From assembly GCF_000507845.1 (NCBI RefSeq), contig NZ_KI669455.1:489333-553332 (forward strand): DNA of 64,000 nucleotides. Reading direction: 5' to 3'. The translations under genes were made by a program, and so were the position numbers. Source of the stretch: Helicobacter macacae MIT 99-5501 (GTDB lineage: Bacteria > Campylobacterota > Campylobacteria > Campylobacterales > Helicobacteraceae). This document shows positions 47,374 through 56,532 of this stretch, in pieces (positions within the stretch are counted from its first letter, which is position 1; the number at the start of each line of letters is the position of its first letter). The notes beneath the pieces are model-generated. The model saw only the letters and a program-made list of their open reading frames with translations. It was not told the origin of the DNA and did not search any database.

Positions 47374-47433
47374 GCCTAAAACTCTGCCTAAAACTCTGCC
47401 TAAAACTCTGCCTAAAACTCTGCCTAAAACTCC
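47374..47433. repeat. Five 12-bp tandem repeats
   Basis: GCCTAAAACTCT starts at 47374, 47386, 47398, 47410 and 47422. Five copies are present, the last ending in C instead of T. The array lies between the convergent hspR and gapA and stops 5 bases short of the gapA stop codon, so it would be in the 3' untranslated part of gapA mRNA. Copy number probably varies between strains. Confidence 0.92.
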
Positions 47434-47438
47434 AAAAA

Positions 47439-48488
47439 CTACCTCTCTAAGATAAATTTCGCCATATCAATTATGCGTGTGGAGTAGCCCCATTCGTTGT
47501 CATACCACGCCATTATTTTGCTCATATTTCCTAGCGAAAATGTCAAGTCTTGCGCCACGATAGAGCTCCTGCTATCGCCCAAAAAATCGCTACTCACACC
47601 AAAATCTTTATCAATGCCCAAAATCCCTTTTAGCGCACCTTTGGATTGCTCTTCAAATAGTGCGTTTATGGACTCTGCGCTTGCTTGCTTTGCAAGATAT
47701 GCGTTTAAGTCTACCATTGATACATCTGGCACAGGCACGCGCAAAGAATGCCCGTGAATCTTATCTTTTAGCGTTGGCAAAACTTTGTAGAGGGCTTTTG
47801 CTGCGCCTGTGGTGGTGGGGATAATATTTAGCGCGGCAGCGCGTGAGCGGCGTTTGTCGCTTCTGTGAGGGACATCTAGTAGCTGCTGGTCGTTTGTATA
47901 GCTGTGTATGGTGCTAAGGCTAGCTTTTAGTATGCCAAACTCACGCTCCAAAAGCATAGCGATGGGGGCTAGGCAGTTTGTCGTGCAAGAAGCGTTTGAG
48001 ATGATAGGCTCGCCTTTGTATTGGGTGTGATTTACCCCTAGCACAAAGGTGGGTGTGCTATCTTTGGCAGGGGCGGAGATGATGACTTTTTGCACGCCTT
48101 TTTCTAAGTGATGAGCGACTTCATCGGTGGTAAGAAATCGCCCGCTAGATTCCACTACCACTTCTGCACCAAGTGTGCCAAAATCTAGCTCCTTTGGGTC
48201 GGCACAAGCAAAAAGCGGAACGCGCTTTTTGGGGACACTTTTTGTAGAATCTGTGTGGGGTGTGATGATGAGGTGGTTTATTTGTTTTTCTTGTGTGCTT
48301 TCTAGCTCTACGCGAAAATCTGGAGCGCGATGAATAGAATCTCTGCCAAAAAGATAGGCTAGATTTTGGCTATTTGCGATGTCATTTATCCCTACAAGCT
48401 CGATATTTTCGCCCGCTTGCTCTCTAGCCAAAATGATTCTAGCTATGCAGCGTCCCATTCTGCCAAAGCCATTTATCGCTATTTTCAT
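47439..48488 (-). CDS. gapA: Glyceraldehyde-3-phosphate dehydrogenase
   Basis: GAPDH converts glyceraldehyde-3-phosphate to 1,3-bisphosphoglycerate, in glycolysis or gluconeogenesis. The 349-residue protein has the Rossmann start KIAINGFGRMGRCIARI and the catalytic SNASCTTNCLAP with Cys168. The conserved end SWYDNEWGYSTR is here AWYDNEWGYSTR. NAD versus NADP preference is not decided; the GFGRMGR loop and later Asn-Asp are compatible with NAD. AAGGAG precedes the ATG. Confidence 0.95.
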   Translation of the reverse strand: MKIAINGFGRMGRCIARIILAREQAGENIELVGINDIANSQNLAYLFGRDSIHRAPDFRVELESTQEKQINHLIITPHTDSTKSVPKKRVPLFACADPKELDFGTLGAEVVVESSGRFLTTDEVAHHLEKGVQKVIISAPAKDSTPTFVLGVNHTQYKGEPIISNASCTTNCLAPIAMLLEREFGILKASLSTIHSYTNDQQLLDVPHRSDKRRSRAAALNIIPTTTGAAKALYKVLPTLKDKIHGHSLRVPVPDVSMVDLNAYLAKQASAESINALFEEQSKGALKGILGIDKDFGVSSDFLGDSRSSIVAQDLTFSLGNMSKIMAWYDNEWGYSTRIIDMAKFILER

Positions 48489-48694
48489 CGCTTCTCCTTA
48501 AAGAAAGTGTTTGATTTTGGTGCAAAATCTGTGATTTTTCGCTTGAAATTTTACATTATCTTTTTATCAAAAAAGTGCAAAAATCACTTAAAAAAACACT
48601 TTTGCATAAGCAATAAAATGCAAAAAGCGATTTTAAAAAGTGAGATTTATTTCGCACTTTAGCTTAGTAAAACTAGATTTTAGTTTAACCCCAA

Positions 48695-51600
48695 CTACCG
48701 CATTTTTGATTTGATTTTTTCGCTTAAAAACTCCCCGAGCCTTGCTAAGTAGCTATAAAATAATGGCACGAAAAATACCGCGATGAAAGTCGCTGCGAGC
48801 ATTCCGCCTATCACGCCTGTGCCGATAGAGTGCCGTGAGAGCGCACCTGCACCGCTTGAGAGTGCTAGAGGAAGCACGCCAAGTGAGAAGCATAGCGAAG
48901 TCATCACAATAGGGCGAAATCGCAGTTTGGCTGCTTCTATGGCAGACTCAATAATACTTAGCCCCTCTCTCTCGCGCAAATGCGTGGCAAACTCCACGAT
49001 AAGAATGGCGTTTTTGGCACTAAGTGCTATGAGGACTAGCAAGCCCACTTGGAAATATATGTCGTTATTCCCACCGCGCAAAAATGTCGCTAGTATCGCG
49101 CCAAACACACCAAAAGGCACGGCAGTAAGCACGGCTATGGGCATTAGCCATTTTTCATACTGCGCCACGAGAATCAAAAACACAAAAATAAGCCCAAAGA
49201 CAAACGCCACACCTCCGCTACTAGAGCTTGCTTTCTCTTGGTAGCTTGAGCCTGCATAGGCTATGTCATATTCTGGTGGCAGCACTTCGCTAGCCACTTC
49301 CTCTAGGGCTTTCATCGCCTCTCCGCTAGAGTATCCCATACTTAGAAATCCTTGAATCTGTGCTGCGGGGAAGAGATTGAAGCGATTGATGATTTCAGCT
49401 CCTACGATTCGGCTAAAGGACACAAGCGAGCTAAGCGGGATTAGGTTGTTATCGCGCGATTTTACATAGATTTTGCTCAAATCCTCTGGCGAAGCGCGAT
49501 AGTCAGAATCTGCTTGCATTATCACGCGAAATGTCCTATCAAAGGCTTCAAAATTATTGACATAATAGCTTCCAAATGTCATTTGCATAGTGGCAAACAC
49601 ATCGTTAATGCTGACATTTAGCGCACTTGCAGCTTCCCTATTTAGCACGACTTCATATTGTGGCGTATCTACTGCAAAGCTAGTAAAAATCCTGCTAAAT
49701 TCTTTGCGTTGGCTTGCTTTAGCGATGATTTCATCAGTATATCGCTTCAGCTCCTCCATACTGCCTCCGCCCCTGCTTTGGATATAGGCATTTACCCCGC
49801 TAGAATCAAGCCCGATAATCGTAGGGGCTTGCCCGATGATAAACTTCGCGTTTGGATAGCTATCAAGCTGGGCTTGGACATCGCGGATTATTTCTTTATC
49901 GCTCTGTCCTTTGCCTTTGCGCTCACTCCACGGGATAAGCCTTGGCCAAGCGATTCCGCCGTTGTTTTTGAAGCTCCCTGCGAGGAAACTATATCCTGTG
50001 ATTGTGGTTTGCTCGGCTATGAGTGGGTTTTTGCTTAGGGTGTCGATTAAGTATTTTTGCACTTCTATGGTGCGCGAGAGTGCGCTGCCCTCTGGCAAAA
50101 TCGTATGCACGGTGATGATTCCCATATCTTCTTTTGGCACGAGCGAAGTTGGCGTGTTTTTAAACAGCCCAAATGTCGCAAAGAGGATTGCCCCAAAAAG
50201 ACATAGCATAAGTAACCCGCGCTTAAGCGCACGCGCAAGAGTAGTCGAGAATTTAAAAGTGAGTTTCTCAAAAAAGAGATTGAAGATTCTAATCGGCTTA
50301 ATGGGCTTGGTATGCCCGCCTTTGAGAAACAGCGCGCAAAGTGCGGGGGTAAGGGTAAGTGCGACAAAGCCTGAAATCACTACTGACACGACAATAGTAA
50401 TGGCAAATTGGCGATAAAACTCCCCGCTAAAGCCACTCATAAAGGTTACGGGTAAAAACACAGCACTTAGCACAAGCACGATAGCCACCACAGGACCTGT
50501 GATTTCGCGCATAGATTCTATGGTGGCTTCTTTCGCGCTTAGGTGCTTTTGGTGTATTATGCGCTCGACATTTTCGATGACGATAATAGCGTCATCTACG
50601 ACAATGCCGATTGCCAAAATCAGCCCAAAAAGTGTAAGGAGGTTTATGGAAAATCCAAAGGCATACAGCCCTGCAAAAGTCCCAATGATAGAAACAGGGA
50701 TAGCAAGCACAGGGATAATAGTCGCCCTCAAACTTCCCAAAAACACATAAATCACAAGCACCACAAGCACGATTGCTTCGATGAAAGTTTTTATCACTTC
50801 ATTGATAGAGGCGGTGATAAATTCTGTGGGGCGGAAAGGGTTTGAGTAGCTCATACCATCGGGGAATTTCGCGCTTAGGGCTTGCATTGTTTTATTGACA
50901 TTATCTGTTACTTCAAGCATATTTGCCCCGGGCTGAAGCGTGATACGAATAGGCACGCTAGGCGTGGAATTATAATAATTATCCGTGAGATAATCCCGCG
51001 CCCCTAGCTCTACTCGCGCTACATCACGCAAGCGAAGCGAAGAGCCATCAGAATTGGAGCGGATAATGATGTTTTCAAATTCTTGTGGCGTGGATAAAAG
51101 CCCTTTGGTGATAATGCTATAAGTGAATTGCGTTTGTTTGACAGGCTCTTTGCCAAAATGTCCGGGCGCAAACTGCGCGTTTTGCTCTTGGACTTTGCTA
51201 AGCACTTCTAGGGGAGAGAGGTTGTATTGCTGGAGTTTGTCTGGCTCTAGCCAAATCCTCATCGCATAATCTTGCAAACTCCATAGCTCCACGCCACCCA
51301 CGCCTTGAATGCGCTTTAGCTCATCGATGACATTAAGTATTGCATAGTTTGCGATGAAAAGCTGGTCGTGCACGGGATTGCTCGAATACAAATGATACAT
51401 TCCAATAGGCGCGGTGGAGCGTCTCTCCACCGTTACGCCTAGTCGCTGCACTTCGGTAGGGAGCTGACTAAGCACGGCTTGCACGCGGTTATTGACATTG
51501 ACAAGGGCAATGTCTGGGTTTGCGTCATTGCTAAAATACACCATTATGCTAAGCTGCCCAGCCGAGCTAGAGCTAGAGCTCATATAGAGCATATCCTCCA

Positions 51601-51817
51601 CGCCATTTACGCTATTTTCAATGATACTTGCCACACTTGTGGAGAGTGTCTTGGCACTTGCACCGGGGTAGTTTGCTTGGATAGTGATTTGGGTTGGGAC
51701 GACTTTTGGGTATTGCTCAATGGGGAGAGAGCGCATACAAAGTAGTCCTGCGATGATGATAATGATAGCACCCACAGTAGAGAATGCGGGGCGATTGATA
51801 AAAAACTTTGAAAACAT
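48695..51817 (-). CDS. RND efflux pump inner-membrane transporter
   Basis: The 1040-residue protein is an AcrB/MexF/CmeB-type proton-driven drug exporter (HAE1 class). Membrane helix 4 carries the proton-relay Asp pair in [16 protein letters not shown] (near 404-405). Two large periplasmic loops follow the usual 12-helix plan, and the porter-domain start [17 protein letters not shown] is typical. AGGAG precedes the ATG. The membrane-fusion and TolC-type partner genes that normally adjoin it are absent on both sides: gapA lies downstream and a porin-like gene upstream. Confidence 0.95.
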   Translation of the reverse strand: MFSKFFINRPAFSTVGAIIIIIAGLLCMRSLPIEQYPKVVPTQITIQANYPGASAKTLSTSVASIIENSVNGVEDMLYMSSSSSSAGQLSIMVYFSNDANPDIALVNVNNRVQAVLSQLPTEVQRLGVTVERRSTAPIGMYHLYSSNPVHDQLFIANYAILNVIDELKRIQGVGGVELWSLQDYAMRIWLEPDKLQQYNLSPLEVLSKVQEQNAQFAPGHFGKEPVKQTQFTYSIITKGLLSTPQEFENIIIRSNSDGSSLRLRDVARVELGARDYLTDNYYNSTPSVPIRITLQPGANMLEVTDNVNKTMQALSAKFPDGMSYSNPFRPTEFITASINEVIKTFIEAIVLVVLVIYVFLGSLRATIIPVLAIPVSIIGTFAGLYAFGFSINLLTLFGLILAIGIVVDDAIIVIENVERIIHQKHLSAKEATIESMREITGPVVAIVLVLSAVFLPVTFMSGFSGEFYRQFAITIVVSVVISGFVALTLTPALCALFLKGGHTKPIKPIRIFNLFFEKLTFKFSTTLARALKRGLLMLCLFGAILFATFGLFKNTPTSLVPKEDMGIITVHTILPEGSALSRTIEVQKYLIDTLSKNPLIAEQTTITGYSFLAGSFKNNGGIAWPRLIPWSERKGKGQSDKEIIRDVQAQLDSYPNAKFIIGQAPTIIGLDSSGVNAYIQSRGGGSMEELKRYTDEIIAKASQRKEFSRIFTSFAVDTPQYEVVLNREAASALNVSINDVFATMQMTFGSYYVNNFEAFDRTFRVIMQADSDYRASPEDLSKIYVKSRDNNLIPLSSLVSFSRIVGAEIINRFNLFPAAQIQGFLSMGYSSGEAMKALEEVASEVLPPEYDIAYAGSSYQEKASSSSGGVAFVFGLIFVFLILVAQYEKWLMPIAVLTAVPFGVFGAILATFLRGGNNDIYFQVGLLVLIALSAKNAILIVEFATHLREREGLSIIESAIEAAKLRFRPIVMTSLCFSLGVLPLALSSGAGALSRHSIGTGVIGGMLAATFIAVFFVPLFYSYLARLGEFLSEKIKSKMR

Positions 51818-52003
51818 TTGGGTGGATTCTCCTTTTTATAAATGACAACAATTTAGAATGCGCTAATGCAAACTTACATAAAAGTGTAATTATAAAAGAT
51901 GAGAGCAACTATCAGTCAAGGGGAAAAAGTGAAAAAAAGTAAAAAAAATGAGGAAAAGTATAAAAATCTTTTAATTCTATAAAAAAATGGAGTGCAAAAC
52001 TAA

Positions 52004-52036
52004 GCCTAGCAAATGCTTTAGGATTTGCTAGGCTTG
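52004..52036 (-). terminator. Terminator hairpin between porin-like and RND genes
   Basis: AAGCCTAGCAAAT pairs exactly with ATTTGCTAGGCTT around a 7-base loop. On the minus strand it is followed by AGTTTTGC, a short T run. Confidence 0.6.
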
Positions 52037-52123
52037 TCAAAATCCGCATAAGCGATTTTGGCAGTGGCAAAAAAGCTACACCAAAATTTTGCTACACACA
52101 AAGAAACATAAAAAGCACAAAAA

Positions 52124-52176
52124 GCCACGACAAATATTGATTTTGCAAAATTTGCAATCAAATATTTATCTGTGGC
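52124..52176. other. Long imperfect hairpin, possible RNA element
   Basis: GCCAC and GTGGC close the stem; inside, AAATATTGATT pairs with AATCAAATATTT with one bulge, and TGCA words surround the loop. It lies 70-120 bases after the porin-like gene stop. It may be part of that gene's 3' end or a small RNA. Confidence 0.35.
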
Positions 52177-52243
52177 AAAATGATTTTGCATAGCGATAAA
52201 AATAAACGCTTAAAAAGCAAAATCCACCAAACACCCAAACTCA

Positions 52244-53680
52244 CTAAATGCTAAGTGAAATCTTTGTCATCACATAGCTTCTATCTAGTGATTTTCCGCG
52301 AGAGACTTCGCCACCACTACCACCAAAGCCTACATTCAAAGCGTTGTTGTCAAACAATATGCTTGTGTAGTAGTTTCCTATTATGCTAAGTGCGACATTT
52401 TTGGTAAGGGTAAAATCTAGGCTAAGTTTTAGTGAATACTCCTCTAACGCCTTTGCGCTACCTGTGTTTGTAGTGTAGCGAAAGTCTAGCCCTGCTTGAA
52501 GTCCTTGCAAGAATGTAGCGAGATTTTCATAGCTTGCTTTTGTGAAAACAAAGGCACTTATGGCGTCTTTATAGACTATGCCATTTAGTGAAGGACCTAC
52601 GCCATAGACGCTATTATCCCAGATATTTACACCTAGTGGCGAGCCATATAGCCCTACGCGAGCGTGAGAAAGCCCGATATTTTTATACGCGGCTATTCCT
52701 AGCAGATATTCGCCTTTATCGCCCGCATAAAATCTAAAATCCTGCCTTGCCAAAATGCTAGAAGTGAAGCCCTCATTTGAGCCATTTTCATTTTTTAGGA
52801 AATTTCCTAAAAGCGGGGCTACTTCCATTTTTAGCGTGTCATAGATGGGGAAAATCGCATTGATTCTCGTGCTTGAGGCAAAGCCTTTTTTACTAGAATC
52901 TTCGCCCTCTTGCCTTGCTCTCTCAAAATCTAGCTTCATATCCACGCCCGGTGCGCTATACTCGCTAATCCCATAGTAATAAAACGCGTTTATGTCAAAC
53001 TTGGAAGCCTCTCCAAAGGCTACATAGCCTCCAAACTGCGCTCCTAGCAGTCCATTTGGTGCGTAGGCTTGCGTAAAATCCCAAAAAAATCCATCGCCTA
53101 GCAACGCAAAGGCACTTACCCCCTCTACTCGTCCATAGATTCCACCTTTGTCAAATTTGGCAAAATCTGCCCTCAAGTCCGCGCCCTCCATAAGCCCTAC
53201 GACATAGTTATCATCATCGTGCATAAATCTACCTGCTTTTAGGCTTACGCGCTCGCTATTGTATGCTAAATGCGCGTTGTGAATGTAGAAGTTGTGCGTG
53301 TTTGTGGCAGTGGCAGCTCTACTACCGCGATACCCTGCGTAGTAGCCCACATAGTTGTATGCTAGCCCCGCATCTCCTGCTTGGCTAGCCCTCCGCGTAG
53401 AATCATAAGCTAGTCCAGCACCAGCACCTCCTAGCTCAAATCTTAGCGTAGAATCATTTGCAAACTTGTGCGAGTAGATTCCGCTTATCGTGCCCAAAAT
53501 ATAGCCATAGCTATCAGTTGGCGAGATACCATTATAAAATCCAAACTTATTAAATGCTTCTAGCTCCCCGCTAAAAGAGAATCGATGAGATTCTTGGCTA
53601 GGCTCTGCAATAACTGAAGCGATGAAGCCACCTACAACGACAAAAAACCCAAAAAGACACTTTTTTAATGCCTGTTTCAT
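52244..53680 (-). CDS. Porin-like outer-membrane protein (Hof family type)
   Basis: The 478-residue protein has a signal peptide (about 8-25, cleavage IAEP). The first strands FSFSGELEAFNKFGFYN and DSYGYILGTISGIY match the Helicobacter outer-membrane family 2 (Hof) pattern. Strands continue to the C-terminal SYVMTKISLSI. Relatives resemble OprD-type specific porins; no substrate can be named. AAAGGAG lies 9 bases upstream of the ATG. It is preceded by a TATAAT box (53752-53757) and followed by a strong hairpin, so it is its own transcript. Confidence 0.75.
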   Translation of the reverse strand: MKQALKKCLFGFFVVVGGFIASVIAEPSQESHRFSFSGELEAFNKFGFYNGISPTDSYGYILGTISGIYSHKFANDSTLRFELGGAGAGLAYDSTRRASQAGDAGLAYNYVGYYAGYRGSRAATATNTHNFYIHNAHLAYNSERVSLKAGRFMHDDDNYVVGLMEGADLRADFAKFDKGGIYGRVEGVSAFALLGDGFFWDFTQAYAPNGLLGAQFGGYVAFGEASKFDINAFYYYGISEYSAPGVDMKLDFERARQEGEDSSKKGFASSTRINAIFPIYDTLKMEVAPLLGNFLKNENGSNEGFTSSILARQDFRFYAGDKGEYLLGIAAYKNIGLSHARVGLYGSPLGVNIWDNSVYGVGPSLNGIVYKDAISAFVFTKASYENLATFLQGLQAGLDFRYTTNTGSAKALEEYSLKLSLDFTLTKNVALSIIGNYYTSILFDNNALNVGFGGSGGEVSRGKSLDRSYVMTKISLSI

Positions 53681-54002
53681 TGTGAGAATCTCCTTTTTTT
53701 GATTTTTTGTGCTTGCTTAAAAGCACTTAGACTAAAGCAATGCACGGCAAAATTATAATATATTTCGCTTTAATATTTTTAGATTTGGCAGCGCAACTTG
53801 CCATAAAATGCTAGAATGTCAAAGAAAACAAAACACTAGGTAAAAAATCACTTAACTTGTAAAAACCACTTGATAAAAAAAATCAAAAATAAAAATCTAG
53901 GCTTTATCTAGGTTTTGTAAAAATGCTTTGTGAAAATTTCACTTTTAAGATTCTTAAATATTTTGCAAAAATATAAAAATCCAAAACTTCAAGGCAAATA
54001 TA
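53681..54002. promoter_or_regulatory. Promoter and leader region of the porin-like gene
   Basis: On the minus strand a TATAAT box at 53752-53757 gives a leader of about 65 bases, which contains a small hairpin (AAGCAC/GTGCTT pairing of 53721-53726 with 53709-53714) just before the ribosome-binding site. The remaining bases up to the SafE-like gene are A/T-rich without a gene. Confidence 0.45.
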
Positions 54003-54782
54003 GTGTTGATAGATTTTGATTCATTGCATTTGTGGCTTGTGCTTGCTAGCGCGTTTAGTCTATCGTTTGCGCATTGTGGTGGAATGTGTGGAAGTATAGT
54101 CATCGCTTATGCAAGTATCAAATCCGCTCCAAAAAATTCACAAAATATTCAAAACTCACAAAAATCCCAAGATTCTGCTAAATTCCCTATATCATTACTA
54201 CGCACATTCTCATCATTGCTAGGGCATATTGCTTATAATCTTGGGCGATTGTTTAGCTATATCTGCATTGGTATTGTTTTTGCATTTTTGGGAGAGGGAC
54301 TTGGGGTAAATATGCTTGTGCGTGATTTTGGTGGTATTGTTATTGGGGTTTTGCTTGTGGTGTATGCGCTATGTTTTGGATTTTTCCCCAAAGTATTGCG
54401 ACATTTAGAGCCAAATCTATCAAAAGCTGGAATCTTTGGGCGTGTTTTTGGTAGATTGCTATTTTCGCCGAGTTTGGCTAGCTTTTTTGTGCTTGGGATT
54501 TTGAGTGGATTTTTGCCTTGCGGGCTAGTGTATTTTTTTGCGCTAAATGCACTAAATGCAGGGCTAGATGGCGCACAAGCGATATTTAGCTCGGTGGTGA
54601 TTATGCTAGCTTTTTGGCTAGGGACTTTGCCATTTATGCTAGGGCTTGGTGTGCTAGGAAGTGGTGTTAGAGCGTTTGGCAAATACCAAAATATATTTTT
54701 TAAAATCAGTTTTTTGCTTATGTTAAGTGTTGGTTTATTGACTATTTATAAGGGTTTTATTATGATTAGTAAAATCTTTTAA
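54003..54782 (+). CDS. SafE/TauE-like membrane protein with HCGGMCG motif
   Basis: The 259-residue protein has about six membrane helices and the HCGGMCGSIV motif near residues 24-33, diagnostic of the COG2836 group (sulfite exporter TauE/SafE, DsbD/CcdA-like transporters). A second half has LSGFLPCGLVYF near 165-176, with the paired Cys expected for electron or metal handling. Relatives are implicated in copper delivery to cytochrome oxidase or in thiol transport; the function here is open. The start is GTG with a weak AAGG site; TTG at 54006 is an alternative. It lies 6 bases before gmhB. Confidence 0.8.
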   Translation: MLIDFDSLHLWLVLASAFSLSFAHCGGMCGSIVIAYASIKSAPKNSQNIQNSQKSQDSAKFPISLLRTFSSLLGHIAYNLGRLFSYICIGIVFAFLGEGLGVNMLVRDFGGIVIGVLLVVYALCFGFFPKVLRHLEPNLSKAGIFGRVFGRLLFSPSLASFFVLGILSGFLPCGLVYFFALNALNAGLDGAQAIFSSVVIMLAFWLGTLPFMLGLGVLGSGVRAFGKYQNIFFKISFLLMLSVGLLTIYKGFIMISKIF

Positions 54783-54788
54783 AGGGAA

Positions 54789-55361
54789 ATGATGAGTAAT
54801 GCGACTAAAAAAAGTGGCACAAAAGCGGTGTTTTTTGATAGAGATGGAATCATAAACAAAGACATAGGCTATGTGTATAAGCAAGAGGATTTTGAATTCC
54901 AAGATGGGATTTTTGACTTGCTGAAGTTTTGCAAAGAGAGAGGCTACCTGCTACTTGTAGTAACCAATCAAAGCGGAATCGGTAGGGGATTTTATACGCT
55001 AGAGGATTTCAAAAAACTTAGCTCATATATGCAATCTCAAGTGCAAGCTAGACTTGGATTTAAATTTGATAGCATTTATTTTTGTCCGCATTCGCCTGAT
55101 GAGGAGTGTGAGTGTCGCAAGCCAAAAAGCGCGATGATAGAGCAAGCCAAAAAAGACTATAATGTCAATTTAGATGAGAGCTTTATCATCGGGGATAAAA
55201 TCACAGATATGCAGGCAGGGCAAGAGGGCGGAATAAGACACAAACTTTTTGTAAGCAAGGCATTTAGCTCACAAGTAAAAAACATAAGCAATCTACATAC
55301 GCTAGCCACACTTAGCGAAGCAAGAGAAGTGATGAATAATATTTTAAACCCCAAAATCTAG
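54789..55361 (+). CDS. gmhB: Heptose 1,7-bisphosphate phosphatase
   Basis: GmhB removes the 7-phosphate from D-glycero-D-manno-heptose 1,7-bisphosphate in the route to ADP-heptose for LPS. The 190-residue HAD-family protein has the nucleophile motif FFDRDGIINKD near 14-24, the zinc-binding CPHSPDEECECRKP near 99-112 and IIGDKITDMQAG near the end. It is the first of three heptose genes in a row (gmhB-hldD-hldE), the reverse of the H. pylori order. It closely follows the SafE-like gene. Confidence 0.94.
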   Translation: MMSNATKKSGTKAVFFDRDGIINKDIGYVYKQEDFEFQDGIFDLLKFCKERGYLLLVVTNQSGIGRGFYTLEDFKKLSSYMQSQVQARLGFKFDSIYFCPHSPDEECECRKPKSAMIEQAKKDYNVNLDESFIIGDKITDMQAGQEGGIRHKLFVSKAFSSQVKNISNLHTLATLSEAREVMNNILNPKI

Positions 55362-55408
55362 CAAAAAGCAAAATCCAAAAAAAGTAAAATCCAAAAAAAG
55401 GAGCGACA

Positions 55409-56509
55409 ATGAGTTTGGCAAAAAATAGCCCAAGTGAAAATGAAAACCCAAAAGGCATAGATAAAGAAATCATAGAAAAAGCGCGAGCAAGGCTTGCAAA
55501 CAAAGCCGTTCTTATCACGGGTGGAGCGGGATTTATAGGGAGCAATCTCGCGTTTTTTTTCCAAGAGTATTTCCCTAGCACACGCGTAATCGTGCTAGAT
55601 AAATTCCGCGATGGCAGTAGCTTCCCAAATGGCAATCCAACTTCACTAGGGCATTTTAAAAATCTTATCGGGTTTAATGGCGAGATTATCGCGCGGGATT
55701 TAAACGAGGGGCTAGATTTACTTCAAGAGCTAGATTTTGATGTGGTGTTTCATCAGGCTGCTATCAGTGATACGACTGTGGAAAATCAAAAACTAATGAT
55801 AAACACCAATCATCACGCATTTTTAGAGCTACTTCATATCGCGCTGAAAAAAAATGCCGTAGTAGTCTATGCTAGCTCGGCTGCTACTTATGGCAACACT
55901 CCTGCGCCAAATGTCGTAGGTAAGAGTGAAGAACCGCAAAATATTTATGGATTTTCAAAGCTAGCTATGGATAAAAGTGTGCGCAAGATTTTGGCAAACG
56001 CACCGCATTTGCCAATATTTGGGCTAAGGTATTTTAATGTCTATGGTGGCAGAGAATTTTACAAAGGCAAGACAGCCTCAATGATACTTCAGCTAGGACT
56101 TCAAGCACTAGAATCCAAAAAAGTTAGGCTTATCGAAAAAGGCGAGCAAAAGAGGGATTTTGTGTATATTGATGATGTGGTGGCTGCAAATGTTTTGGCA
56201 ATGAGCGAGGGGTTTGAGATGCAAAAACTTGACTCTATCCCAAAAAGTGGAATCTATAATGTCGGCACAGGACTATCACGAAGCTATAATGAAATCGTAG
56301 CGATTCTAAAAAATCATTTGGGGGATTTTGAGGTGGAGTATTTCAAAAATCCATATCCGTTTTTTCAGACTCATACCCAAGCCGATATACAGCCAAATGC
56401 TAGCGTGCTAGGATATAAGCCAAAATACAGCCTAGAGCAAGGGATAGAATCATATATAAATGAGATAAAATCTATCCACGCTAAGCTAAAATCTGGGCTA
56501 CTAAGCTAG
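55409..56509 (+). CDS. hldD: ADP-glycero-manno-heptose 6-epimerase
   Basis: HldD (RfaD) converts ADP-D-glycero-D-manno-heptose to the L-glycero form used for the LPS inner core. The 366-residue short-chain dehydrogenase-type protein has the NAD(P)-binding GGAGFIGSNLA near 38-48, the catalytic YGFSKLAMD with the Tyr-x3-Lys pair, and RYFNVYGGREFYKG. It has a charged N-terminal extension of about 28 residues before the Rossmann fold. AAAAGGAG precedes the ATG. It is part of the gmhB-hldD-hldE run. Confidence 0.95.
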   Translation: MSLAKNSPSENENPKGIDKEIIEKARARLANKAVLITGGAGFIGSNLAFFFQEYFPSTRVIVLDKFRDGSSFPNGNPTSLGHFKNLIGFNGEIIARDLNEGLDLLQELDFDVVFHQAAISDTTVENQKLMINTNHHAFLELLHIALKKNAVVVYASSAATYGNTPAPNVVGKSEEPQNIYGFSKLAMDKSVRKILANAPHLPIFGLRYFNVYGGREFYKGKTASMILQLGLQALESKKVRLIEKGEQKRDFVYIDDVVAANVLAMSEGFEMQKLDSIPKSGIYNVGTGLSRSYNEIVAILKNHLGDFEVEYFKNPYPFFQTHTQADIQPNASVLGYKPKYSLEQGIESYINEIKSIHAKLKSGLLS

Positions 56510-56532
56510 AATCTATTTTGTAAGGAAATAAA

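Larger units (their letters stand above)
51818..52243. other. Gap with two large hairpins
   Basis: No gene is visible. A perfect 13-bp hairpin (52004-52016 with 52024-52036, 7-base loop) is probably the terminator of the porin-like gene upstream on the minus strand. A longer imperfect hairpin spans 52124-52176. The first 100 bases contain the A/T-rich promoter region of the RND gene, without a clear -35 box. Confidence 0.5.

Noticed and set aside
47374..47433. Tandem repeats as a CRISPR array
   Set aside because: The 12-bp units are contiguous with no spacers and there are no cas genes.
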